NCBI GenBank assembly: GCA_016720805.1
Contig: JADKJZ010000001.1
Coordinates: 62,001 to 126,000 of the forward strand
Source of the DNA: Gemmatimonadota bacterium
GTDB lineage: Bacteria > Gemmatimonadota > Gemmatimonadetes > Gemmatimonadales > GWC2-71-9
Length of the DNA stretch: 64,000 nucleotides
Reading direction: 5' to 3'
Both the position numbers and the translations under genes were made by a program. Positions 6,986-15,610 of this stretch are shown here, piece after piece. The notes below the pieces were generated by a model. That model was not told the origin of the DNA and made no database searches. It saw only the letters and a program-made list of their open reading frames with translations. Position 1 is the first letter of the stretch. Each line of letters opens with the position of its first letter.

Positions 6986-9274
6986 TCAGAAATCGAAGGT
7001 GAGGCCGATGCTGGGGAGGCGGCCGACCGAGGTATCCGTTTCGACGACCCGCTCCCGGAGATTCCACTGGTAGCGCGCCGGATTCTCGCGATCGGTCACA
7101 TTCTGGATGTCGAGGTAGAGCGTCAGCTGGGTGGCCCGGAAGCTCCAGCGCCGATCCACCCGGAGGTCGATGGCGTAGAACGTCGGCAGCCGGGGGCCCG
7201 CCAGGTACGCCTTGAAGTTCGGCGTCCCCGCGAGCTCACCGGTCGTCACGAACGGGGTCGTTCGGGCGCCGCTGCTGACCCGCACCTTGCCACTCACCTC
7301 CAGTCGGTCGGTCGGCCGCCACCCCGCCAGCGCCGTGACGATCACCGGGACGTCGAAGGCCCCTGGCCGCTCGATGCCGTCGAGCGCCGTGAAGCGCGCG
7401 CGGGCCAGCGTCAACGACGCGAGGCCGTAGATCGGGAGGTCGTCGAGTCGGCGCTGTGCCAGCACCTCAAGCCCCCACGCGCGCCCGCGTCCGCTGCTCC
7501 GCAGTGGTTCAAGTCCGAAGGGGATGTCATCCAACGCATCCTCGAACCCCGAGGGCGTCAGCACTTCCTGGCGACGGAAGAGGCGGATCGGGTAGTCGCG
7601 GTACCGCTTGAGGTAGCCCTCGACCTGCACAGTGGTACTGCCGATCCGGCTCCGCACGCCGAGGGTCGCCTGGTCGGCGCGCCACGGGCGGAGGGCGCCA
7701 TTGGTCGGGTCGCCGACCTGCCAGATGAATGGTGGTGGCTGCACGGTGCGGCCGACGCTCGCGGTCACCTTGGTCGCGCGCGCGACATCGCGCGCCAGGC
7801 TCAGCCGCGGCGAGAGATGGACGGCGTTGCCGAGCCAGGCGTAGCGATCGGCGCGCAGCCCGCCGGTCAGTCGCCACTGGTCGCGCGGACGCCAGGTCGC
7901 CTCCGCGTAGGCGGCGACGCGCCGGGCACTGAAGGTCGAGTCGACGCGGAGCGGTCGCGGCACACCGTTGCCGTCGCGTCGGAGGGTGCCCGGCAGCGTG
8001 ACGTCGTAGTGCAGCGCCGGCGCGAGGCGACCAACGGCGCCGAAGCGCAGCTCCAGGTCGCGTCGAGGGGCCAGCAACAGATCGGTGCGCAGCGAGTATT
8101 CCGCCTCGCGCGACTGCGCCGCAAAGATCGTGGTGCCGGTCGTGTCCACCTGCCGACTGTCGAACGTCGTGCGCGTGTGACCAAGCGTGACGGTCAGCGC
8201 ACCGGAGGGCAGCGTCCGCTGCCAGGTCAGGCCCACGATCGCGCTGCGCTGGGCGCTGCCGAGGATGCGGGCGTTGTCGAGTCGCTGATCGGCGCTGTCC
8301 GTCAGGAACGCGATGTCATCGCGAGCCCCGAGCGCCAGCAGCGTCAGCTGGTCGCGGCCGCCCAGGCGCTGTGTCGCCTTGAGCGTGGCATCGTAGTAGG
8401 TCGGCAGGAAGGAGAAGTCGAGCGCACGGAACAACAGGTCCAGATACGACCGCCGCACGCCGATCAGCGCCGAACCATTGCCGATCGGTCCTTCGGCGAT
8501 CGCCCCGATGCCGGTCGCCGAGAGGTTCGCTTGTGCCGCCCACCGTTCCTCGTTCCCCTCGCGCAGGGTGATCGCCGTCGCCGAGCTGGTGCGATCGCCA
8601 TAGGCCGCCGACGGCGGCGCGCTGGTGAAGGCGGCGCCGCGCACCAGGTCGATCGGCAGCAGCGAGACGGGCCCACCGGTGGCGCCCTGCGAGCCGAAGT
8701 GATTGATGTTGGGGACTTCGAGTCCGTCGAGCAGGAAGAGATTCTCGGCCGCGGAGCCACCGCGCACCACCAGGTCGTTGCGCCCGGGGGAGGTGACGCC
8801 GACGCCGGGGAGCAGCGCCACCGCGCGCACGATGTCCTCTTGCACACCAGGTGCGCGGCGGGTCTCGTCGCGGCCGAGTGTCGCGGCGGCACCACCTTGG
8901 CCGAGGTTGTCGCGGGGGGCAACGGCGGTGGTCAGGGTGCCGAGGTCGAGCGGACGCGGTTCGAGCTCGACCAGCAGCGGGACGGGGCGGCCGCTGCCGA
9001 CGGCGATGTCGCGCAGCGTCATCGGGGTGAAGCCGATGGCGATCACCCGAAGGGCCACTTGCCCCGGGGTGACGCCGCTCAGCGTGAAGCGCCCTGCGGC
9101 ACCGCTCCGCGCCCGCATCGTGGTGCCTTCGATCTCGAGCTGGGCGTCGCTGATCCCCTCGCGCGTGAGTCGGTCGATGACGCGCCCGGTGAGCGTCCCG
9201 GTCTGCGCGGCAAGCAGTACGGGGCAGCCGACCAGGGCGAGCAGTAGCAGGGCACGACGCCGGAGAGGGGACAT
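6986..9274 (-). CDS. TonB-dependent receptor
   Basis: The product is 762 residues. Residues 1-24 are a signal peptide ending VLLAAQ, residues 25-105 a carboxypeptidase-regulatory-like domain (GTLTGRVIDRLTREGISDAQ), followed by a plug domain (PGVGVTSPGRNDLVVRGG, FLLDGLEVPNINHFG, GGPVSLLPIDLVRGAAF) and a barrel that ends in an aromatic residue (SIGLTFDF), as needed for BAM-mediated insertion. It sits in the outer membrane and imports an unknown ligand. ATG 9274 was preferred to the GTG one codon earlier. A YciI-like gene ends 7 bases upstream, so the two are probably co-transcribed. Confidence 0.88.
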   Translation of the reverse strand: MSPLRRRALLLLALVGCPVLLAAQTGTLTGRVIDRLTREGISDAQLEIEGTTMRARSGAAGRFTLSGVTPGQVALRVIAIGFTPMTLRDIAVGSGRPVPLLVELEPRPLDLGTLTTAVAPRDNLGQGGAAATLGRDETRRAPGVQEDIVRAVALLPGVGVTSPGRNDLVVRGGSAAENLFLLDGLEVPNINHFGSQGATGGPVSLLPIDLVRGAAFTSAPPSAAYGDRTSSATAITLREGNEERWAAQANLSATGIGAIAEGPIGNGSALIGVRRSYLDLLFRALDFSFLPTYYDATLKATQRLGGRDQLTLLALGARDDIAFLTDSADQRLDNARILGSAQRSAIVGLTWQRTLPSGALTVTLGHTRTTFDSRQVDTTGTTIFAAQSREAEYSLRTDLLLAPRRDLELRFGAVGRLAPALHYDVTLPGTLRRDGNGVPRPLRVDSTFSARRVAAYAEATWRPRDQWRLTGGLRADRYAWLGNAVHLSPRLSLARDVARATKVTASVGRTVQPPPFIWQVGDPTNGALRPWRADQATLGVRSRIGSTTVQVEGYLKRYRDYPIRLFRRQEVLTPSGFEDALDDIPFGLEPLRSSGRGRAWGLEVLAQRRLDDLPIYGLASLTLARARFTALDGIERPGAFDVPVIVTALAGWRPTDRLEVSGKVRVSSGARTTPFVTTGELAGTPNFKAYLAGPRLPTFYAIDLRVDRRWSFRATQLTLYLDIQNVTDRENPARYQWNLRERVVETDTSVGRLPSIGLTFDF

Positions 9275-9281
9275 CACCGTG

Positions 9282-9569
9282 TTACAGCTGATCGAGCCCT
9301 TCCGTTCCGATCACCGGCTTCCAGTGCCGCAGTTCGTACTCGGCGAGGCCGCGCTGGTGGAACGGATCGGCGTCGCGAATCGATTCGAGGGAGGGACCGT
9401 CGTCGGGGAGACGGAGGAGCAGGGCGCCACCCGTCCGGGGGTCGAAGGGGCCCGAGGCGAGCAGCCAGCCGCGCTCCCGGAGGCTCCGGAGGTAACTTCG
9501 ATGGTCGTCCGTCGAGGCGATGATCTCCTCGAGTGGGGCGGTATAGTGCAGGATCACCAGGGCGTACAT
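9282..9569 (-). CDS. YciI-like protein
   Basis: The 95-residue product has the YciI fold pattern: an N-terminal strand (MYALVILHYT), the HRSYLRSLRERGWLLASGPF helix-turn with the conserved histidine and the SGPF motif, and the DPFHQRGLAEYELRHW block. YciI proteins are ferredoxin-like dimers; a few act as dehydrochlorinases or accessory enzymes, but most have no known role. It is a cytoplasmic protein and the first gene of a two-gene unit with the TonB receptor. It is divergent from the sulfurtransferase, whose start lies 27 bases away. Confidence 0.8.
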   Translation of the reverse strand: MYALVILHYTAPLEEIIASTDDHRSYLRSLRERGWLLASGPFDPRTGGALLLRLPDDGPSLESIRDADPFHQRGLAEYELRHWKPVIGTEGLDQL

Positions 9570-9596
9570 GGCAGGCCTATCGGCGAAGGAGTGGGC

Positions 9597-10472
9597 GTGG
9601 AATCTACCAAGGCGTCGTTGCCGGGTCCGTTGGTCACCGCGATGTGGCTCTCGATTCACCTCGACGAGCCGGATCTGGTGGTGCTCGACACCTCGTGGTA
9701 CCTCCCCGCCGCCGGCCGTGATCCGGACGAGGAGTACCGACGGGCGCACATAAAGGGCGCGGTGCGCTTCGACCTCGACGCCGCCAGCGACACGATCAAT
9801 CCGCTGCCGCATATGGTGCCGACCGCCGAGCGCTTTGCAGGCCTGTGCGAGCGCCTCGGCATTCGCCGCGACGATCGCATCGTCTGCTATGACGGCAGCG
9901 GCGTGAACCTCTCGGCGGCGCGCGCCTGGTGGCTCTTCCGCTACTTCGGGCACGAGCGCGTGGCAGTGCTCGACGGCGGCTTCGGCGCGTGGGCGCGCGA
10001 GACGCGGCCGGTGCAGATCGGCGTCGTGCGTCGCTACCCGACCGGCTATCACATCCCCACGCCGAACCCGGCGCTGATTCGCGATCTCGCCGGCATCGAG
10101 CGGATCGTGGCCGGTGACGAGGCGGCGCAACTGGTCGATTGCCGGAGCGGTGAGCGCTTTCGCGGCGAAGTCGACGAGCCGCGTGCCGGGCTGGCCCGTG
10201 GGCACATCCCCGGTAGCGCCAATGTCCCGTTCAACACCTTGACCGATCCGGAAACGGGCTGCTTCCGGAAGCCGGCGGAGTTAGCGGCGATGATTCGAGA
10301 GAGTGGCCTCGACATCACCCGGCCAATTGTCGCGTCGTGTGGCAGCGGTGTGACGGCGTGCACGCTCGCGCTGGCGGTGGAGGTGGTGCGCGCGGCGTCG
10401 ATCGGCCCGGTGGGGCCGCCGGTCGCGATCTACGATGGCAGTTGGTCGGAGTGGGGGCAGACCGCGCGCTAG
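9597..10472 (+). CDS. sseA: 3-mercaptopyruvate sulfurtransferase (two-domain rhodanese)
   Basis: The 291-residue product has two rhodanese domains. The first (about 20-140) contains VVLDTSWYLP and the HIKGAVRFDLDA motif; the second (about 160-290) carries LVDCRSGERFRGE and the active loop CGSGVTAC with the catalytic cysteine at residue 248. The CGSGVTAC loop is that of SseA-type mercaptopyruvate sulfurtransferases, not CRKGVT-type thiosulfate sulfurtransferases. It transfers sulfur from 3-mercaptopyruvate to thiols or cyanide in the cytoplasm. The start GTG at 9597 was chosen because AAGGAG ends 5 bases before it. Its stop codon overlaps that of the convergent gene within a CTAG palindrome. 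Confidence 0.88.
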   Translation: MESTKASLPGPLVTAMWLSIHLDEPDLVVLDTSWYLPAAGRDPDEEYRRAHIKGAVRFDLDAASDTINPLPHMVPTAERFAGLCERLGIRRDDRIVCYDGSGVNLSAARAWWLFRYFGHERVAVLDGGFGAWARETRPVQIGVVRRYPTGYHIPTPNPALIRDLAGIERIVAGDEAAQLVDCRSGERFRGEVDEPRAGLARGHIPGSANVPFNTLTDPETGCFRKPAELAAMIRESGLDITRPIVASCGSGVTACTLALAVEVVRAASIGPVGPPVAIYDGSWSEWGQTAR

Positions 10473-12076
10473 CGCACCCCGCACCGTGCGGCGGCGTTGC
10501 GGCTCGCGGGCCAGTTGGGTGCGAGGGCCAGGGCGGCGCGCGCGTGGCTGCGTGCCCTCGCGCACGGCAACCGCGTGGCGAGCGCGATGCGCAACGGATA
10601 GGACGTCGGATCGAGCCGCGCCGCCCACACCATCCGGCCCGTGTCGCGCCCCGATCCGGCGACGACGTATGCCGCCGTCTGTTCGACGCTGCGGAGCGCC
10701 ACCACCATCAACACCAGCGGGAGGGCGCCACGCCAGCGCGATGGCGCCGCCGTCTCCATCGGCAATGCTGTGGTCGAGGCCAACGCCCCGATCGCCAGGG
10801 CGACGAAGAGCAGCGGGACCGGCAATAACAGCACGGCGTCGAACGCCCCCACCACCGCCGTCGCCGCCAGCACTCCGAGTGCCGCCGCGCCACGCAGCGC
10901 TTCATCGCCCGCGCGTTGCAGGCGCCCGAAGGCCCGCCACGCCAGCGCGAGGCCGAGCAGCAACGATCCCGCGAGCGCGATGATGCCGCGCTCCGAAATC
11001 AGTGCCATCCAATCGCTGCTCGGCCAGGGGTTGATGGGGATGACATCGCCCCACACCCAGGTCGGGTCGTTCGGCGGCGCCACCTCGTTGTATCGAAGCG
11101 GCCAGTTGCCCGGGCCGACCCCGACGATCGGGTGCGCCGCCGCCAGCTCGAGCGTGTTCCGGTATTGAATGACCCGGCCGCGCCCCGATCCTTCCTGCGT
11201 GTTCGCAATGCCGCTCAGCGTCTCGGCATAGGGTGAGTCCGATCGCCAATTGAGATCGTTGGGGAGGGTGAGTGCGAGCAGCGGGCCAATCACCATCGCC
11301 GCGGCCAGCAGCACGACGCGCGACATCGACACGGGAAGTGCGCCCTTCCGTCGTGCGACCAGGAGCGAGAGCATCACCACGCCGATCGCGGCCGCCGCCG
11401 CGAGCCACGCCGCGCGCGACCGGGTGAGCACGATCGCGCCGACGAGGGCACCCCCCGCCACCGCGGCGATCAGCGCGCCGATCCAGCGTCGCGAGGTGAC
11501 CGCGAGCAGCGCGATGATCGGCAAGGCGATCGCGGCGAGGTGGGCCAGGAAGTTGCGATTGCCGAAGCTGCCGCCAGGCAACCGCGTGGTCGCGAAGTTC
11601 GGGAGCTGCAGCCCATACGCCTGCGCCAGGCCGGTGAGGGTGCCGATGAAGGCCGCGCCGCCGAGCCAACCGAGCAGCACGCCGCCCAATCCGCGGGTCG
11701 CGAGCTGGTGGGCGGCGAGCAGGGCGGCGGCCCCGGTGAGCGTCAGGGAGCCGGCGCGGAAGGCGAGCCACGGGTTGTCGGCGAAGGCGGCGGAGGCCAG
11801 TGTCGCGCCAAGGAGCAGGCCGAGGCCGAGTCGGGCGGCACGGGAGAGCGATGCCATCCCCGGCCGGAGCAGCGCCACCGCCAGCCAGGTCGCCAGGTGG
11901 ACCACCGTCTCTTTCGGCAGCTGGTGGCGATCGAGGTCGGTCGGCGCCGACGGCAACGCGGCCAGCACCGCGAGGAGGAGGCCTCCGCCCAACAAGTGGG
12001 CGGCCAGGCGCTCCTGCCAGCGGACCACGGCGTCGCGGTCAAGGTCTGGGGCGAGGGCGAGCAGCGGATCGGTCAT
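10469..12076 (-). CDS. O-antigen ligase/polymerase family (Wzy_C) membrane protein
   Basis: The 535-residue product has about 12 hydrophobic segments and a large periplasmic loop with the family signature around residues 280-325: GSGRGRVIQYRNTLELAAAH followed by PIVGVGPGNWPLRYNE. That loop holds the arginine and histidine positions used by WaaL/Wzy enzymes to move lipid-linked glycans. The likely role is polymerising or attaching surface polysaccharide at the periplasmic face of the inner membrane. No other polysaccharide gene adjoins it. There is no clear Shine-Dalgarno; a TATCTT element lies about 13 bases before the ATG. It overlaps the sulfurtransferase by 4 bases, tail to tail. Confidence 0.8.
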   Translation of the reverse strand: MTDPLLALAPDLDRDAVVRWQERLAAHLLGGGLLLAVLAALPSAPTDLDRHQLPKETVVHLATWLAVALLRPGMASLSRAARLGLGLLLGATLASAAFADNPWLAFRAGSLTLTGAAALLAAHQLATRGLGGVLLGWLGGAAFIGTLTGLAQAYGLQLPNFATTRLPGGSFGNRNFLAHLAAIALPIIALLAVTSRRWIGALIAAVAGGALVGAIVLTRSRAAWLAAAAAIGVVMLSLLVARRKGALPVSMSRVVLLAAAMVIGPLLALTLPNDLNWRSDSPYAETLSGIANTQEGSGRGRVIQYRNTLELAAAHPIVGVGPGNWPLRYNEVAPPNDPTWVWGDVIPINPWPSSDWMALISERGIIALAGSLLLGLALAWRAFGRLQRAGDEALRGAAALGVLAATAVVGAFDAVLLLPVPLLFVALAIGALASTTALPMETAAPSRWRGALPLVLMVVALRSVEQTAAYVVAGSGRDTGRMVWAARLDPTSYPLRIALATRLPCARARSHARAALALAPNWPASRNAAARCGVR

Positions 12077-12157
12077 GTCGGCGGGGGGTAAGATATCGCC
12101 GACGGCCCTTCGGGGGTGGGGCTAGATTGCAGGAGACTGGTTAGCCGGGAGGCGACG

Positions 12158-12871
12158 ATGCACGACGACCATGAGAAGCCCGACGCTGCAGGTGCCCCGG
12201 ATGGCCGCCCGGCCACCGTCCTCGCCGCCACCGACCAACCGGTGCCGCTCGTGGTGCGCGAGGTCGAAGATGATCGGGTCCCCGAGGGGATGACCTGCCT
12301 TGGCACCTTCCTCGACGGGATGCTGGTGGCTCGTTGCGCCGTGCCGCCCGAGGCGGTCGAGTTCTTCGCCGAGCAGCACCTCTTCGACGAGCCGCGCCAG
12401 CTGGTGCTCGCCGCACGTGAGGAGGAGCCGGGGCTGCGTTGCGAGCTCTACGCGCTCGTGCCGATGCCGGAGCGCGAGATGCCCGTGTCGGAGGAGGAAC
12501 CGGAGGAGCCGTGGCTCTCCTCGGTGCCGTCGTACGAGGAGGCCCTCGCCCGCGCGCAGGAGGACGAGGAGGACGAGCTCGACGATGAGGAGCTCGACGA
12601 CGACGACCTCGACGACGACGATCTCGACGACGACGACGAGGCCGACGAGGACGACGACGCAGCGGATGATGTCCTGGCGGCGCTGCATGGCGCACACGCC
12701 GATGGCCGCCCGATGGCGGCCGTGCTGCTCGGCCAGATCGTTCGCTTCCAGCGTGACCGCAAGCATCCTGACTCGCTGCCGCTGGAGACCGTCGACGTCC
12801 TGGCGCGAATCGTCTCGGGCCGCGTCGTCGAGGTTGTCGACAAAGTGCTCGAGGACCTGCTCGGGTCCTGA
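12158..12871 (+). CDS. Highly acidic protein of unknown function
   Basis: The product is 237 residues. The N-terminal half (to about residue 110) looks folded (VRCAV-like strands, PPEAVEFFAEQHLFDEPRQL). Residues about 125-172 are an almost pure Asp/Glu run built on repeated LDDDD units. The C-terminal 65 residues are again ordinary and helical (VLLGQIVRFQRDRKHPDSLP, VVEVVDKVLEDLLGS). No family is recognised. ATG 12158 follows GGGAGG at a good distance. It has no signal peptide. The acidic linker may bind cations or basic proteins; that is inference. The next gene, a membrane protein, starts 33 bases downstream. Confidence 0.75.
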   Translation: MHDDHEKPDAAGAPDGRPATVLAATDQPVPLVVREVEDDRVPEGMTCLGTFLDGMLVARCAVPPEAVEFFAEQHLFDEPRQLVLAAREEEPGLRCELYALVPMPEREMPVSEEEPEEPWLSSVPSYEEALARAQEDEEDELDDEELDDDDLDDDDLDDDDEADEDDDAADDVLAALHGAHADGRPMAAVLLGQIVRFQRDRKHPDSLPLETVDVLARIVSGRVVEVVDKVLEDLLGS

Positions 12872-12904
12872 GAAATCCCCCTGACCGCTTGATGGAGTGA
12901 TCGC

Positions 12905-13282
12905 TTGGAACGCTACGCCATTTACCGTCTGCTGCATCTGGGCGGCATGTTTGCAATGTTCATGGGACTGGGCGGCATCGCCCTCCACGTCGCCAACGGT
13001 GGCACCAAGGCGTCGAACACCGCACGGAAGTTGCTCGCCTCCGTGCACGGCACCGCACTCTTCGTGATCCTGCTCGGTGGCTTCGGCATGCTGGCACGCC
13101 TGAAGCTGGTGCAGGGCGGCGGCCTCCCCGGCTGGATCTATCTGAAGCTGGCCATCTGGGTGGTCATGGGCGCGATGGGCACGGTGATGTATCGCGCCCC
13201 GAAGGTCGCGCGCTGGATGCTGATCCTCCTCCCGCTCCTCGGCATGGCGGCGGCGTGGATCGCGGTCAACAAGCCGATCTAA
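12905..13282 (+). CDS. Small integral membrane protein of unknown function
   Basis: The 125-residue product has four hydrophobic segments (about 8-28, 45-66, 78-95, 102-120) with His at residues 11 and 28 in or near the first helix. This could suggest heme or quinone contact, but no family can be named. The start is TTG at 12905, supported by ATGGAG eight bases upstream; no ATG fits as well without losing the first helix. It probably follows the acidic-protein gene in one transcript. Confidence 0.7.
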   Translation: MERYAIYRLLHLGGMFAMFMGLGGIALHVANGGTKASNTARKLLASVHGTALFVILLGGFGMLARLKLVQGGGLPGWIYLKLAIWVVMGAMGTVMYRAPKVARWMLILLPLLGMAAAWIAVNKPI

Positions 13283-13311
13283 CCCACGCGGGATGATGCC
13301 GGTATGTGTAA

Positions 13312-13378
13312 GGGCGACGCATGCGTCGCCCTGGCCGGCACCGCACTGATGGCGGGTCGGGCGACGCATGCGTCGCCC
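13312..13378. repeat. Pair of 20-bp palindromes (REP-like doublet)
   Basis: GGGCGACGCATGCGTCGCCC occurs at 13312-13331 and again, identical, at 13359-13378, 47 bases centre to centre. Each copy is a perfect palindrome that can form a 10-bp hairpin or cruciform. The second copy touches the stop codon of the alpha/beta hydrolase gene (13379). The pair lies between convergent genes, where it could end transcription in both directions. Such dispersed palindromes are common in GC-rich genomes. Confidence 0.8.
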
Positions 13379-14275
13379 CTACGGAGCCCTACCAACCCGC
13401 AGGAAGTCGACGACGGTGTCGATCACCGCTCGGTCCCGCAGAATCGCGCGGTGGCCGAGCTTCTCCGTGGTGTGCAGGATGCTGCCGCGCCACGCCGCTG
13501 CGAGCTGCTTCCCCTCGGCGTACGGCACGTCGGAGTCCTGCATGTCGTGGACGATCAGCGCCGGCTGCGTCAGCTGCCGAGCCAGCACCGGGAGGTCGAG
13601 GTCGTCCCAGGTCAGGCGCAGGCGATGCTGCATGTTCCGCTGCATCCGGGCGTAGATCCTCTCCGGCAACTCGAAGGTGTCGCGGAAGCGGACCAGCCAC
13701 GAGGTGATGTCGGCGGGAGCGGCGATCAGGACTGCCCGCGAGGCATTCAGGCCGCGGGCCAGCGCAAAGATGGTGGCCGAGCCGCCGAGGGAGTGGCCGA
13801 CGACGGCGTGGAGGGGCCCGTGATGGTCGCCGACGGCGCGGATCGTGGCGGCGAACTCGGGCATCGTCGCGCGCCAGCCGGTCGAGCGGCCATGCCCCGG
13901 GGCGTCATACGCCACCACGCGCATGCCCGCGTCGAGCAGCCCTTTGGCCAAGGGGGCAAAGCGCCCGGCGTGGCTCCACCAGCCGTGGGCGACGACCACG
14001 ATCGGCCCCGACTCGCCCCAGGCATAGCCGGCGATCGTCTGGCCGGCGGCGCGCACCGAGAACCGCTCGGCGGTGGCGAGCCAGGCCGTTTCGTCGGGTC
14101 GGGGGGCGGGGCGGGCGGTCTTCACGAACAGCGCCTCGGCGATCCGTGCCGTGGCCCCGGGGGCGATCCGGCCGAGGGCCCGGAGGGCCGCGCGGGTCGT
14201 CATGATCCGCCGATCGGCGCGCAGGAGGGGGTGGCCGGGTGCGAGGGCGGGCGAGGGGGTCGGGTCGTCGGCCAT
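13379..14275 (-). CDS. Alpha/beta hydrolase
   Basis: The 298-residue product has a classical serine-hydrolase fold. It shows the oxyanion strand VVVAHGWWSHAG, YDAPGHGRS, the nucleophile elbow GHSLGG, an acid in HDMQDSDVP and the catalytic histidine in KLGHRAIL. An N-terminal helical stretch of about 60 residues precedes the core. No signal peptide is seen. The substrate is unknown; a lysophospholipase- or esterase-like role is possible. ATG 14275 was chosen: it lacks a Shine-Dalgarno but has TATGTT five bases upstream, the pattern of a leaderless transcript. It is divergent from icd. Confidence 0.82.
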   Translation of the reverse strand: MADDPTPSPALAPGHPLLRADRRIMTTRAALRALGRIAPGATARIAEALFVKTARPAPRPDETAWLATAERFSVRAAGQTIAGYAWGESGPIVVVAHGWWSHAGRFAPLAKGLLDAGMRVVAYDAPGHGRSTGWRATMPEFAATIRAVGDHHGPLHAVVGHSLGGSATIFALARGLNASRAVLIAAPADITSWLVRFRDTFELPERIYARMQRNMQHRLRLTWDDLDLPVLARQLTQPALIVHDMQDSDVPYAEGKQLAAAWRGSILHTTEKLGHRAILRDRAVIDTVVDFLRVGRAP

Positions 14276-14280
14276 CCCGG

Positions 14281-14286
14281 AACATA
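14281..14286 (-). promoter_or_regulatory. Putative -10 element (TATGTT) of the hydrolase gene
   Basis: On the minus strand TATGTT is followed by five bases and the ATG at 14275. With transcription starting about seven bases after a -10 box, the mRNA would begin at or next to the start codon. No -35 consensus is obvious. Confidence 0.4.
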
Positions 14287-14295
14287 CTGGGACGC

Positions 14296-14301
14296 TATAT
14301 T
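14296..14301 (+). promoter_or_regulatory. Putative -10 element (TATATT) of icd
   Basis: TATATT is followed by six bases and the icd ATG at 14308, with no Shine-Dalgarno between them. This matches a leaderless promoter. It lies ten bases from the opposing element for the hydrolase, so the two divergent promoters are back to back. Confidence 0.45.
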
Positions 14302-14307
14302 TGCCGG

Positions 14308-15579
<1,272 letters not shown>

Positions 15580-15610
15580 GGATGGCTCGGCTGCTCACGG
15601 ATGGCACCGC

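Noticed and set aside
6728..9247. A long plus-strand open frame opposite the second TonB receptor
   Set aside because: Its translation is low-complexity Arg/Gly/Ala sequence with no start signal; the minus strand carries the recognisable receptor.
13312..13378. The palindrome pair as a CRISPR fragment
   Set aside because: Only two units exist, each self-complementary over its whole length, with no further spacer-repeat series and no cas gene.
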